NCBI GenBank assembly: GCA_002409145.1
Contig: DHUL01000051.1
Span: 51,051-68,211, forward strand
Length of the DNA: 17,161 bases
Source: Bacteroidales bacterium UBA5235
Lineage (GTDB): Bacteria > Bacteroidota > Bacteroidia > Bacteroidales > VadinHA17
Reading direction: 5' to 3'
The position numbers and the translations under genes were made by a program. Below the pieces are notes generated by a model, which was not told where the DNA came from, made no database searches, and saw nothing but the letters and a program-made list of their open reading frames with translations. This document shows, in pieces, positions 1 through 8,376 of this stretch (the stretch's first letter is position 1; every line of letters begins with the position of its first letter).

Positions 1-54
1 CCTCTGCAGGGTGCAGATATACCTTTGTTTCAGAAAAAAAACAGGTTGCTGATC

Positions 55-1449
55 ATGCAATGTATTAAACCGGTTTTATTGATCTTCCTCGTTGCCGTAT
101 TGGCATCCTGTACTGAAGATGACAACTGGAAGATGGCTGCAGAGATTGAAGAGTCAATCCTTATGACGACTTTTCCTGCAGATACAGTATTTATTACTGA
201 CTTCGGCGCTGTGGCTGACGATGCATCCTTCCTCAATACCGGAGCCATCGCTGCTGCCATCCTGAAATGCCACAGCGAAGGAGGAGGTGTGGTGTTCGTC
301 CCGGAAGGGAGATGGACAACCGGTCCCATCACATTGATGAGCAACGTTAACCTTCACATAGCCAAGAATGCCACACTGGCTTTCTCAACTGATTATGAGC
401 TGTACCTCCCTCCTGTTCTGACACGCTGGGAAGGAATGGACTGCTACAATATTCATCCTCTTATTTATGCAAGGGATGCTTCTAACATTGCCCTTACCGG
501 GAAAGGCACCATTGACGGCCAGGCTTCAAACGAGGCATGGTGGTGGATGAACGGCAATCCCGATTACGGCTGGCGTGAGGGGATGAACAACCAGGTACTC
601 TCAGGAAGGATCCGGCTGCTGGCGTATGAACAGAACCAGACTCCTGTTGAGGAACGCCGGTTTGACCTGGGGGGAGCGCTCAGACCGCAACTGATTAACT
701 TCATGCGCTGCAACACGGTGCTGATCGAAGACCTGACCCTCAGGAACTCTCCCTTCTGGGTGATTCACCCGGTACTGACTGACAACTTCATCCTCAGGGG
801 GGTGACCATCCGGAGTGCAGGTCCAAACTCTGACGGTTGTGATCCTGAATCATGCAACGGTGTGTTGATAGAAAACTGCCGCTTTGACACCGGCGATGAC
901 TGTATAGCCATCAAGTCGGGCAGGAACAACGACGGCAGAAGATGGTCAGTGCCGTCGCAGAATGTTATCGTACGAAACTGCAGGATGGAAGACGGTCATG
1001 GCGGGGTAGTGATCGGAAGCGAGATCTCCGGCGGATTTAAAAATCTCTTCGTTGAAGACTGCGAGATGGACAGCCCGGAGTTGCTGAGAGTGATACGTAT
1101 CAAGACATCCGACTGCCGGGGCGGTGTAATAGAGAACATTAATGTACGCAATGTGAAGGTTGGCAGGTGTGAGGAGGCCGTGCTGAAGATCAATCTCATG
1201 TATGAACCTCGGGAAAACTGCCTGAGAGACTTCCCGCCCTATGTAAGGAATGTGACGCTTGAGAATGTGACTTCAGCCCGGAGCAGGTACGGCGTTTATA
1301 TTATAGGTCTTGACAGTATGGTCAACGTTTCGGATGTGACGGTCAGAAATTGCACCTTCAACGGTGTGGAGGATGGTAATCTGATCACCGGCGCTGAACA
1401 CATCAGGCTGCGGAATGTCTCAGTTAACGGTAAAAAGACCAGGAGCTGA
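55..1449 (+). CDS. GH28 polygalacturonase (exo-type likely), surface lipoprotein
   Basis: Hydrolyses alpha-1,4-galacturonosyl bonds of pectic homogalacturonan, outside the cytoplasm. The GH28 right-handed beta-helix signature is complete, numbering from the ATG at 55: NSDG at 258-261 (Asp260), TGDDC at 279-283 (Asp281/Asp282), GHG at 314-316 (His315) and RIK at 348-350. The paired aspartates, His315 and the Arg/Lys pair are the known family active site. The protein is 464 aa, normal for bacterial exo-type members. The N terminus has a basic start, a hydrophobic core and a lipobox ending LASC, so it should be lipidated. The acidic TEDD right after the cysteine resembles a Bacteroidota surface-export signal. 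An in-frame TTG at 25 would add ten residues, but the ATG at 55 places the signal peptide properly. Its stop lies 4 bases from the end of the convergent pectin methylesterase gene. Endo versus exo action and preferred substrate cannot be settled by eye. Confidence 0.93.
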   Translation: MQCIKPVLLIFLVAVLASCTEDDNWKMAAEIEESILMTTFPADTVFITDFGAVADDASFLNTGAIAAAILKCHSEGGGVVFVPEGRWTTGPITLMSNVNLHIAKNATLAFSTDYELYLPPVLTRWEGMDCYNIHPLIYARDASNIALTGKGTIDGQASNEAWWWMNGNPDYGWREGMNNQVLSGRIRLLAYEQNQTPVEERRFDLGGALRPQLINFMRCNTVLIEDLTLRNSPFWVIHPVLTDNFILRGVTIRSAGPNSDGCDPESCNGVLIENCRFDTGDDCIAIKSGRNNDGRRWSVPSQNVIVRNCRMEDGHGGVVIGSEISGGFKNLFVEDCEMDSPELLRVIRIKTSDCRGGVIENINVRNVKVGRCEEAVLKINLMYEPRENCLRDFPPYVRNVTLENVTSARSRYGVYIIGLDSMVNVSDVTVRNCTFNGVEDGNLITGAEHIRLRNVSVNGKKTRS

Positions 1450-1453
1450 CGTG

Positions 1454-2401
1454 TTATCTTACAGGATTCCAGCCGTCATGGCGGGTAAAGACATTTTCAA
1501 TGGTATACCATTTTGCCTCCTTGCGGCTGAGCTGACGGCTCCACCCCACACGGGTTCCGGGATTTGCACCAGGGCCTGTGTTCCTGTATTCTGCATAACG
1601 GGCACTTTTCTCATTGGAAGGATTATCCCAGTTGTGCCACCCTTCGGGCAGAATATGATTGCCGAGTTCACACCTCATGAAGAGTGTTGCGGCAAACGGA
1701 CGCCATGGCCTGCCAAGGTATACCCTTTCAATGCCGTCGGCAGCAGTGAGCCGGCACCGGTTGAAAACATATCCGGATTCCTGGTTCTCAACCGTTGAGG
1801 CGGCAGTTACATATGAATTTTTCTTGCTGTGAATATGACATCTTTCAAACCAGGCTGTTGCAGGACCGAAGATAAAGTCGGTAGTGCCCTCTATGTAGCA
1901 CTCCTCGTAATACTGCCGGCTCTCCTGGTTGGCAGTGAGAAGCGTGTCCTGGTTGCCCAGCATCCTGCAGCGGCGGAAAACCGCCCTGTCTCCGTCAGCA
2001 TGGACCGCCACCGCCTGCCCTGCCGGACCGGCGCTGTTCTCAAAGGTGATATCCTCGGCAGTGAATCCCGAACCCTGAATCAGGATAGTATAGGTACGGA
2101 AGGTCCCCATATTGCGCAAACCGGCATAATCATCCCAGGTGATAACACACTTTTCCGCGCCCTCACCCTTCATGAAAAGGTTGGTAACCCACGACGGAAT
2201 GACAACCTTCTCCCTGTAAACACCGGCCTTGATATGCATAAAGGTAGTGTCAGACATATAAGCCCTTATCGAGTTTACAGCCTCCTGTACGGAGGTGAAT
2301 TCACCGGTGCCGTCAGAGGCCACTGTGATGTGTCTGGGCTGGCTGATCATAGCAACCGATTGCAATGCCAGTATTGCTGCAAATACGAACCTTTTTATCA
2401 T
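1454..2401 (-). CDS. Pectin methylesterase (carbohydrate esterase family 8), secreted
   Basis: Removes methyl esters from homogalacturonan, preparing it for the neighbouring polygalacturonase. Family CE8 motifs appear in order in the 315-aa product: GQAVAV (oxyanion-hole Gln129), GNQDTLL (Gln151, acid/base Asp152), TTDFIFG (nucleophile Asp175) and YLGRPW (Arg231, Trp233). These match the known Gln, Asp, Asp, Arg, Trp active-site set. A signal peptide of about 20 residues (Lys3-Arg4, then a hydrophobic stretch) is present with no lipobox, so the enzyme is probably periplasmic or secreted. The length fits a single-domain CE8 enzyme. It is transcribed away from uxaE across an 85-base divergent region and converges with the GH28 gene. 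The layout implies joint induction by pectin breakdown products, though no regulator gene is seen. Confidence 0.95.
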   Translation of the reverse strand: MIKRFVFAAILALQSVAMISQPRHITVASDGTGEFTSVQEAVNSIRAYMSDTTFMHIKAGVYREKVVIPSWVTNLFMKGEGAEKCVITWDDYAGLRNMGTFRTYTILIQGSGFTAEDITFENSAGPAGQAVAVHADGDRAVFRRCRMLGNQDTLLTANQESRQYYEECYIEGTTDFIFGPATAWFERCHIHSKKNSYVTAASTVENQESGYVFNRCRLTAADGIERVYLGRPWRPFAATLFMRCELGNHILPEGWHNWDNPSNEKSARYAEYRNTGPGANPGTRVGWSRQLSRKEAKWYTIENVFTRHDGWNPVR

Positions 2402-2486
2402 GTGTGAATTATTGGTGTTTTGAGACTCTAATTTAGTTTTTTATTGCTATTTTTCCGACAAAGCTGAAAACCAATACAAGATAAAT
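2402..2486. promoter_or_regulatory. Divergent promoter region between pectin methylesterase and uxaE
   Basis: This 85-base AT-rich gap holds the start regions of two divergent transcripts. A plus-strand TATTTTTC at 2448-2455 is one base off the Bacteroidota -7 consensus TAnnTTTG and lies about 31 bases before the uxaE ATG. A TTTG at 2419-2422 could be its -33 box, but the 25-base spacing is too long. On the minus strand TAAATTAG (plus 2428-2435) is a comparable -7 candidate, with TTTG about 23 bases upstream. No clear operator palindrome or riboswitch is visible. Position is certain; the exact boxes are weak guesses. Confidence 0.4.
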
Positions 2487-3743
2487 ATGAAAGATCCGGG
2501 AAAGTACTCGTTCGGGATAGGTGACAGGTTCTCGCACCAGGGAAAAGCACAGCTAGAAGCGCTGATGAATGCAGCATCAAAACTGGGTGTTGAGATCACT
2601 CCCGTTTGGAATAAATCAAACAGGGAACACAACATTGTACATTCAGAGCCGGCTGACACCCGTGCCGAGGCAGATGCTTCCGTCAAAGCCATGAATTACA
2701 ACGGACCGTACTTTGTCGATGCCGATCATATCAACCTCAATACTGTTGACCGGTTCATTCCTCACTCAGACTTTTTTACGCTCGACGTTGCTGACTATAT
2801 AGGGAAGAAAGCATCAGACACCGATATCGAGGGCTTCGTTGAAGCTCATCGCACGTTCATCGGGGAACTCCGGATACCAGGTATCGGGGGCAGGATCATC
2901 GTGACTGAGAGCTATCTGAGGGAATTCGCCGGGAAATTCCTGTTTGCCGTTAATGAGGCTGCAGCCATCTACAGCCATATTGCATCCATCAAGGGAGAAG
3001 GGACGTTCGTTACCGAGGTATCGATGGACGAAGTAGACCAGCCACAGAAACCCATTGACCTGCTGTTCATCCTGAAAGGCCTGGCAGATCTGAAAGTCCC
3101 GGTGCAGACCATCGCTCCGAAATTCACCGGCCGGTTCAACAAGGGAGTAGATTATGAAGGTGACCCTGAGAGGTTCGGAACGGAGTTCGAAGAGGATATC
3201 CTGGTTATCAAATATGCAGTCAGACAGTTTGGTCTTCCGGCCGGCCTGAAACTGAGTGTTCATTCCGGCAGTGACAAGTTCTCAATCTACCCTATTATCG
3301 GAAACCTCATCCGGAAGCACGACTGCGGCCTGCATCTGAAAACAGCCGGCACCACCTGGCTTGAGGAGGTGATAGGTCTTGCCCTCTCGGGCGGTTCCGG
3401 ACTCGGCCTTGCCAGGCAGATATACCGGAACGCCTACGAAAGACGCGATGAGCTCTGTGGGCCTTATGCAAACGTCATAGACATTAAGCCGAACCTTCTT
3501 CCCCACCCTGATGAGGTTGATTCCTGGGAGACTCTTAAGTTCGCTGCTACCCTGAGACATGTGCCAGGAGACCCTGATTACAATCCAAGCTTCAGGCAGT
3601 TGATACACGTAGGATACAAGGTCGCTGCCGAACTGGGGAATAGCTATACGGACGCCCTCAGGGAAAATGAACCGATAATCTCAACATGTGTCTGGGAAAA
3701 CATCTACCGGCGCCATATCATTCGTCTCTTTACAACAGATTAA
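2487..3743 (+). CDS. uxaE: Tagaturonate/fructuronate epimerase (UxaE family)
   Basis: Predicted to interconvert D-tagaturonate and D-fructuronate, moving galacturonate carbon into the glucuronate/mannonate branch. I recognise the family by its N terminus (GIGDRFSHQG at 10-19), VDADHINL at 77-84, VHSGSDK around His259 and LHLKTAG around His283. The 418-aa protein is cytoplasmic, with no signal or membrane segment. UxaE is the branch-bridging enzyme described in the Thermotoga-type galacturonate route. Finding it directly before uxaC (4-base gap), with no altronate oxidoreductase or altronate dehydratase in the window, supports this role. The ATG at 2487 follows the divergent promoter region and starts a conserved N terminus. 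This is the first gene of the presumed ten-gene operon. The main uncertainty is that I assign the family by motif memory rather than alignment. Confidence 0.85.
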   Translation: MKDPGKYSFGIGDRFSHQGKAQLEALMNAASKLGVEITPVWNKSNREHNIVHSEPADTRAEADASVKAMNYNGPYFVDADHINLNTVDRFIPHSDFFTLDVADYIGKKASDTDIEGFVEAHRTFIGELRIPGIGGRIIVTESYLREFAGKFLFAVNEAAAIYSHIASIKGEGTFVTEVSMDEVDQPQKPIDLLFILKGLADLKVPVQTIAPKFTGRFNKGVDYEGDPERFGTEFEEDILVIKYAVRQFGLPAGLKLSVHSGSDKFSIYPIIGNLIRKHDCGLHLKTAGTTWLEEVIGLALSGGSGLGLARQIYRNAYERRDELCGPYANVIDIKPNLLPHPDEVDSWETLKFAATLRHVPGDPDYNPSFRQLIHVGYKVAAELGNSYTDALRENEPIISTCVWENIYRRHIIRLFTTD

Positions 3744-3747
3744 ATTC

Positions 3748-5160
3748 ATGCCGATGAAAGAATACATAAATGAAGACTTCCTGCTCCGGGGTGAGACAGC
3801 CCGCAGGCTCTATCACGAACACTCGGAAGGATTCCCCATCATTGACTACCATTGTCACCTGAGCCCTGAAGCAATTGCCACCGACAGACGTTTCGAAGAC
3901 CTGGGTCAGCTCTGGCTCGAGGGTGACCATTATAAGTGGCGGGCAATGCGAACCAACGGTATAGACGAGAAATACATCACGGGAAAGAATTCTACATTCC
4001 ACGAAAAATATGACCGGTGGGCAGAGACCGTGCCGATGACCATGCGTAACCCGCTCTATGCATGGACTCACCTGGAGCTGAAGAGGGTATTCGGCGTTGG
4101 GAGGCTCCTGAACCCTGATACGGCAGCCGCGATATGGGAAGAGTGCACAGCCCTTCTTCAGCAGCCGGAATATTCTGCACGCGGACTGATGAAAAAATTC
4201 AATGTCGAAGTGGTATGCACAACCGATGATCCGGTTGACAGCCTCGAACATCATAAGACCATCAGGGACCAGGGCTTTGAGATTAAAGTCCTGCCTGCAT
4301 GGCGGCCAGACAAAGCAATGTCTCCTGAAGACCCGGCAAAATTCATTAATTATATCTATAAGCTTGAAGAGACTTCGGGGATTGAGATAAAGGGATTTGC
4401 TTCACTGATAGAAGCTTTGCGTGTCAGGCACGCCTACTTCGCTGATGCAGGATGCGTCATCAGTGACCATGGGATCGAACAGTTTCATGCCGATGATTAC
4501 ACTGAAAAGGAGGTGGGGTATATCCTCCGGAAGGTGCTCTCCGGATCATGCCTGGAAAGCAGTGAGATATCAAAGTTCAGGTCGGCCATGTTGTATGAAC
4601 TTGCAGTAATGGATAGCGAGAGAGGATGGGTCCAGCAATATCACTACGGTGCTATCCGCAACAACAACAGCCGGATGTTCAACCAGCTGGGCCCCGACAC
4701 CGGATATGACTCTATAGGTGATTTCACGGTTGCCAGAACACTTTCAAAGTTCCTTGACAGGCTGGATGCCGGTGGAAACCTCGCCAAAACGATACTCTAT
4801 AACCTCAATCCGAGGGACAATGAGCTAATTGCCACCATGATCGGCAACTTCCAGGACGGCTCAGTCCCGGGTAAGATCCAATTCGGTGCCGGGTGGTGGT
4901 TCCTTGACCAGGAAACGGGAATGATCAATCAGCTCAATACCCTGTCCCTGATGGGCCTCCTCAGCAGGTTCGTCGGGATGCTCACCGACTCACGCAGCTT
5001 TGTCTCATACCCCAGGCATGAGTATTTCCGCAGGATTCTCTGCAATATGCTGGGCGATGATATTGAAAAAGGCAAACTTCCTGAATCAGAGATCGGGACT
5101 ATAGGCAAAATGGTAGAGATGATCTCATATTACAATGCCAAGAACTATTTCGGTTTCTGA
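3748..5160 (+). CDS. uxaC: Uronate isomerase
   Basis: Isomerises D-galacturonate to D-tagaturonate and D-glucuronate to D-fructuronate, the first cytoplasmic step for both uronic acids. The product belongs to the amidohydrolase superfamily. IIDYHCHLSP at 31-40 gives the metal-site HxH (His35, His37), followed by the UxaC-specific GDHYKWRAMRTNG block and the HEKYDRWAETVP and MRNPLYAWTHLEL segments. From the ATG at 3748 it is 470 aa, the usual UxaC length. The same frame is open back to an ATG at 3688 inside uxaE, but that start would add 20 non-family residues and a 56-base overlap. The 4-base gap to uxaE suggests translational coupling. The protein is cytoplasmic with no anomalies seen. Confidence 0.96.
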   Translation: MPMKEYINEDFLLRGETARRLYHEHSEGFPIIDYHCHLSPEAIATDRRFEDLGQLWLEGDHYKWRAMRTNGIDEKYITGKNSTFHEKYDRWAETVPMTMRNPLYAWTHLELKRVFGVGRLLNPDTAAAIWEECTALLQQPEYSARGLMKKFNVEVVCTTDDPVDSLEHHKTIRDQGFEIKVLPAWRPDKAMSPEDPAKFINYIYKLEETSGIEIKGFASLIEALRVRHAYFADAGCVISDHGIEQFHADDYTEKEVGYILRKVLSGSCLESSEISKFRSAMLYELAVMDSERGWVQQYHYGAIRNNNSRMFNQLGPDTGYDSIGDFTVARTLSKFLDRLDAGGNLAKTILYNLNPRDNELIATMIGNFQDGSVPGKIQFGAGWWFLDQETGMINQLNTLSLMGLLSRFVGMLTDSRSFVSYPRHEYFRRILCNMLGDDIEKGKLPESEIGTIGKMVEMISYYNAKNYFGF

Positions 5161-5183
5161 AACCACCAAAATAAGAAAAGACA

Positions 5184-5864
5184 ATGTCAGGTTTTAAACG
5201 GATAAATGTTGCACTGGGGATGGAAGAGACCGGTCTCGTACCACTCTTCTATCATCGTGATCCTCAGGTGTGCAGAGAGGTAATCGCTGCCTGCCATGAC
5301 GGGGGAGCCAGGGTATTTGAATTCACCAACAGGGGCGACTTCGCACATGAGGTCTTTTCCGATGTAAGGAAATGGGCTCTCAACGAGCTGCCGGACATGA
5401 TGATCGGTGCCGGATCAATTCCTGACGCCCCCACAGCCGCTATCTTTATGCAAATGGGTGCTGACTTCGTTGTCTCCCCGTCGCTGAATCCCAAGGTGGC
5501 CAGGATATGCAACAGGAGGAAAGTGCTCTGGATACCCGGATGCGGAACGATGACCGAGATTTCACAGGCCGAGGAGCTGGGTGCGGAAATAGTAAAAATA
5601 TTCCCGGGTACCGCGGTTGGCGGACCATCGTTCGTCAAAGCCGTCATGGGCCCATGCCCCTGGACAAGCATCATGCCCACAGGGGGAGTGGAACCGACGG
5701 AAGAAAACCTTGCCGGATGGTTCGGGGCAGGTGTGACATGCGTCGGCATGGGATCGGCCCTGGTGACGGATAAGATTGTTGAGGAAGGTGACTGGAAAAC
5801 CCTGGAGAAGACAGTGCGGAACACACTCAACCTCATCGGCAGACTGCGGACAACCCGAAGCTGA
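5184..5864 (+). CDS. kdgA: KDPG / 4-hydroxy-2-oxoglutarate aldolase family protein
   Basis: Class I aldolase that cleaves 2-keto-3-deoxy-6-phosphogluconate to pyruvate and glyceraldehyde 3-phosphate, the last step of uronate catabolism. The 226-aa product has the KDPG aldolase landmarks: FEFTNRG with Glu46, GAGSI at 75-79, FVVSPSLNP near 95-103, IPGCGTMTE near 117-125, Schiff-base Lys138 in VKIFPG, and a phosphate-site MPTGGV near 164-169. These follow the known Glu/Lys catalytic pair. The gene sits 23 bases after uxaC and 65 before the transporter. Its normal substrate needs UxuA or an Edd-type dehydratase plus a kinase, none of which is in this window, so those must be encoded elsewhere. 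The 4-hydroxy-2-oxoglutarate activity common in this family cannot be excluded. Confidence 0.92.
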   Translation: MSGFKRINVALGMEETGLVPLFYHRDPQVCREVIAACHDGGARVFEFTNRGDFAHEVFSDVRKWALNELPDMMIGAGSIPDAPTAAIFMQMGADFVVSPSLNPKVARICNRRKVLWIPGCGTMTEISQAEELGAEIVKIFPGTAVGGPSFVKAVMGPCPWTSIMPTGGVEPTEENLAGWFGAGVTCVGMGSALVTDKIVEEGDWKTLEKTVRNTLNLIGRLRTTRS

Positions 5865-5929
5865 CAGGACCTGACAGGCAGCTCTGACCAAGAATACGAA
5901 CACTTGTATTAACCCTTTAAACAATCAAT

Positions 5930-7459
5930 ATGTCCTTAAAAACCTCAGAATCCGGGATGACAAACTACAGGTGGGCCATCACCTCATTACTATTCTTTTC
6001 AGTTGCAATAAACTACATGGACAGGCAGGTACTGTCACTAACCTGGAAGGATTTTATAGCGCCGGAATTTCACTGGACCAACAATGACTACGGAACCATC
6101 ACCGGTCTTTTCTCGATTTTCTATGCCGTCTGCCTGCTTTTTGCAGGAAGGTTTGTCGACTGGATTGACACCAAAAAGGGATTTCTCTGGGCAATAGGAG
6201 TCTGGTCAGCAGGAGCTGTGCTTCATGCTTTCTGCGGGATTGCAACCTCTGGGATTACTGCCGGGAAATGGTTAGTGGGTTTTGAGGAAGCACGCAGGAT
6301 AATAGGCACGGTGGATGACATCGGGCTGGTGACTTCGGTCAGTGTCACTCTCTTCATTTTCGCACGATTCGTGCTGGCTCTCGGGGAGGCGGGCAACTTC
6401 CCGGCAGCCATTAAGACAACTGCGGAGTTCTTCCCCAAGAAGGACCGTGCATTCTCAACAAGCATATTCAATTCCGGGGCACAGGTAGGCGCCCTTATAG
6501 CACCCATAACCGTACCGGTCATTGCAGCCAAATACGGCTGGGAAATGGCATTCATAGTCATCGGTGCAATTGGATTCATCTGGATGGGATTCTGGGTCTT
6601 CATGTACAAAAAACCTCATGAACACCCCCTGGTAAACAAGGCAGAACTTGACTACATCAACCAGGATACCATCTCTGAGACAAAGGCAAACAACAATGTA
6701 GCCAGACCGGAAAAGAAGATCCCCTTCCTGCAAACATTCAAATATCGTCAGACATGGGCTTTCGCATTCGGGAAGTTCATGACTGACGGGGTATGGTGGT
6801 TCTACCTGTTCTGGACGCCTGCCTACCTGAGTGACGTCTATGGACTGACATCAGACACCACCATGGCAAAGACACTGATATTCGTGCTTTACGCAATTGT
6901 CATGCTCTCAATCATAGGTGGCTGGCTGCCTAAATACTTTGTTGACAAACTGGGCATGGATCCCTATGCCGGGCGTATGCGCGCCATGCTGATCTTTGCT
7001 TTCTTCCCGCTGCTGGCACTTCTGGCACAGCCGCTGGGGCACGCATCCTACTGGTTCCCGGTAATAATTATAGGTATTGCCGGAGCTGCGCACCAGGCCT
7101 GGTCAGCCAATCTCTTTTCCACCATCGGTGACATGTTCCCGAAAACGGCTATTGCCACAATTACCGGAATTGGCGGAATGGCGGGCGGTATAGGCGCCTT
7201 CATCATCAACAAGGGCTCAGGAGCACTGTTTGACTTCGCATCTGGCACAACATTGGTTGACGGCCAGGCTGCAGTCATGACCAAGGAACTGCTTGCCGCC
7301 GGAGCGCAGTATCTTAATGGCCCTATGAAGTTTTTCGGGTTTGAGGGCATAAGGGCAGGGTACTTCATCATCTTCTGCATCTGCGCCGTCGCGTATCTTA
7401 TAGGATGGATAGTGATGAAGATGCTGGTTCCGAAATACAAACCGATAGTAATTGATTAG
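5930..7459 (+). CDS. exuT: MFS hexuronate transporter, ExuT-like (anion:cation symporter family)
   Basis: Imports galacturonate or glucuronate across the inner membrane, probably by proton symport. It is a 509-aa polytopic protein with about 12 hydrophobic segments. NYMDRQ at 28-33 ending TM1 is the hallmark of the ExuT/anion:cation symporter group; GRFVDWIDTKKGF gives the loop 2-3 MFS motif and FARFVLALGEAGNFPAAIK the TM4 block. Two extra loops make it longer than the roughly 430-aa enterobacterial ExuT: one near residues 105-135 before TM4 and one near 435-470 before the last membrane segment. I have seen such long forms in Bacteroidota. The position between kdgA and the mannonate oxidoreductase (15-base gap) argues for hexuronate as substrate. 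The exact sugar acid is inferred from context only. Confidence 0.88.
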   Translation: MSLKTSESGMTNYRWAITSLLFFSVAINYMDRQVLSLTWKDFIAPEFHWTNNDYGTITGLFSIFYAVCLLFAGRFVDWIDTKKGFLWAIGVWSAGAVLHAFCGIATSGITAGKWLVGFEEARRIIGTVDDIGLVTSVSVTLFIFARFVLALGEAGNFPAAIKTTAEFFPKKDRAFSTSIFNSGAQVGALIAPITVPVIAAKYGWEMAFIVIGAIGFIWMGFWVFMYKKPHEHPLVNKAELDYINQDTISETKANNNVARPEKKIPFLQTFKYRQTWAFAFGKFMTDGVWWFYLFWTPAYLSDVYGLTSDTTMAKTLIFVLYAIVMLSIIGGWLPKYFVDKLGMDPYAGRMRAMLIFAFFPLLALLAQPLGHASYWFPVIIIGIAGAAHQAWSANLFSTIGDMFPKTAIATITGIGGMAGGIGAFIINKGSGALFDFASGTTLVDGQAAVMTKELLAAGAQYLNGPMKFFGFEGIRAGYFIIFCICAVAYLIGWIVMKMLVPKYKPIVID

Positions 7460-7474
7460 ATAAAAAATATAATA

Positions 7475-8320
7475 ATGAATGATTTCAGTGATCTGAGAGG
7501 TAAAGTGGCCGCCATAACCGGTGGCAGCGGGATAATCGGAAAGACGCTCGCCAGGGGCCTCTGCAACGCCGGGGTGAATGTAATAATACTGGACTACAAG
7601 GCTGAAAGGGGAGCAATGACAGCCAAAGAGATCACCGCCGGACAGGAATCCGGATTGGCAACAAGTTTCGATGCGAATGTGATCGACCGTGATTCACTGC
7701 TCAGAGCGCGTGACCGGATAAGGGAAAAATTCGGCAGCCTTGACATCCTCATAAACTGCGCCGGAGGGAACAAAGCCACTGCCACGACAGCAAAAGAGTA
7801 CATCGCAGGAGGCGAAAAAGACCTGCAAGGAACCTTCTTCGACCTTGATATCGAAGGATTTGACGGAGTCTTCGACCTGAACTTCAAGGGGACAGTGCTT
7901 CCCACAATGATCCTCGCGGAGGATATGGTCAGCAGAGGCAGTGGAGTGATCCTGAATATTTCCTCGATGAATGGCTACAGGCCTCTCACCAAGATCCCGG
8001 CTTATTCTGCAGCCAAAGCTGCAATCAACAACCTCACCCAGTGGCTGGCGGTCCATTTCGCGCCTGCGGGAGTAAGGGTCAATGCAATCGCCCCGGGATT
8101 CCTGCTAACGAACCAGAACCGGTTCCTCCTTACTGACGAAAAAACGGGCGGAATGACCCCGAGGGGTAAGAAAATAATCTCCGCTACACCTATGGGACGC
8201 TATGCCGAACCGGAAGAGCTGGTAGGTACAATGCTATACCTCCTCTCCGGGGCCTCATCATTCGTGACGGGTGTGGTGATACCTGTCGATGGAGGCTTCA
8301 GCGCCTACAGCGGTGTCTGA
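7475..8320 (+). CDS. uxuB: SDR-family D-mannonate oxidoreductase (fructuronate reductase)
   Basis: Predicted to reduce D-fructuronate to D-mannonate with NAD(P)H. The 281-aa classical short-chain dehydrogenase shows TGGSGIIG (15-22) for the nucleotide, NCAG (94-97), Asn136 in LNFKG, Ser163/Ser164, and the catalytic Tyr177-x3-Lys181. An insertion after NCAGG (about 98-130, with LQGTFFDLDIEGFD) is typical of the SDR-type mannonate oxidoreductases such as Bacillus YjmF, which are unrelated to the long-chain E. coli UxuB. Asp40 at the end of the second strand suggests NAD over NADP. The gene follows the transporter by 15 bases and uses the product of UxaE, so the pathway order is consistent. A different ketose-acid substrate such as tagaturonate is possible but would make uxaE redundant. 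Confidence 0.82.
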   Translation: MNDFSDLRGKVAAITGGSGIIGKTLARGLCNAGVNVIILDYKAERGAMTAKEITAGQESGLATSFDANVIDRDSLLRARDRIREKFGSLDILINCAGGNKATATTAKEYIAGGEKDLQGTFFDLDIEGFDGVFDLNFKGTVLPTMILAEDMVSRGSGVILNISSMNGYRPLTKIPAYSAAKAAINNLTQWLAVHFAPAGVRVNAIAPGFLLTNQNRFLLTDEKTGGMTPRGKKIISATPMGRYAEPEELVGTMLYLLSGASSFVTGVVIPVDGGFSAYSGV

Positions 8321-8376
8321 CGGAACATTTTCTGCCGGCATTTGTATTATTTTTGAAAAATTTTTATCAGCACAAC

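Noticed and set aside
25..54. TTG start at 25 for the GH28 gene
   Set aside because: It would put ten charged or polar residues ahead of a clean lipoprotein signal peptide that starts at the ATG at 55.
1415..2407. Plus-strand open frames of 127 and 192 aa opposite the pectin methylesterase
   Set aside because: They are antisense to a gene with a full catalytic motif set and resemble no family.
2419..2455. Firm -33/-7 promoter assignment upstream of uxaE
   Set aside because: The -7 box is plausible but the only TTTG is 25 bases away, outside the normal spacing, so it is kept only as a weak candidate.
3688..3747. Upstream ATG at 3688 giving a 490-aa uronate isomerase
   Set aside because: It overlaps the end of uxaE by 56 bases and adds residues unlike the family N terminus; the ATG at 3748 gives the normal 470 aa.
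5264..5924. Minus-strand open frames of 190 and 120 aa opposite kdgA
   Set aside because: They shadow a complete aldolase gene and have no recognisable motifs.
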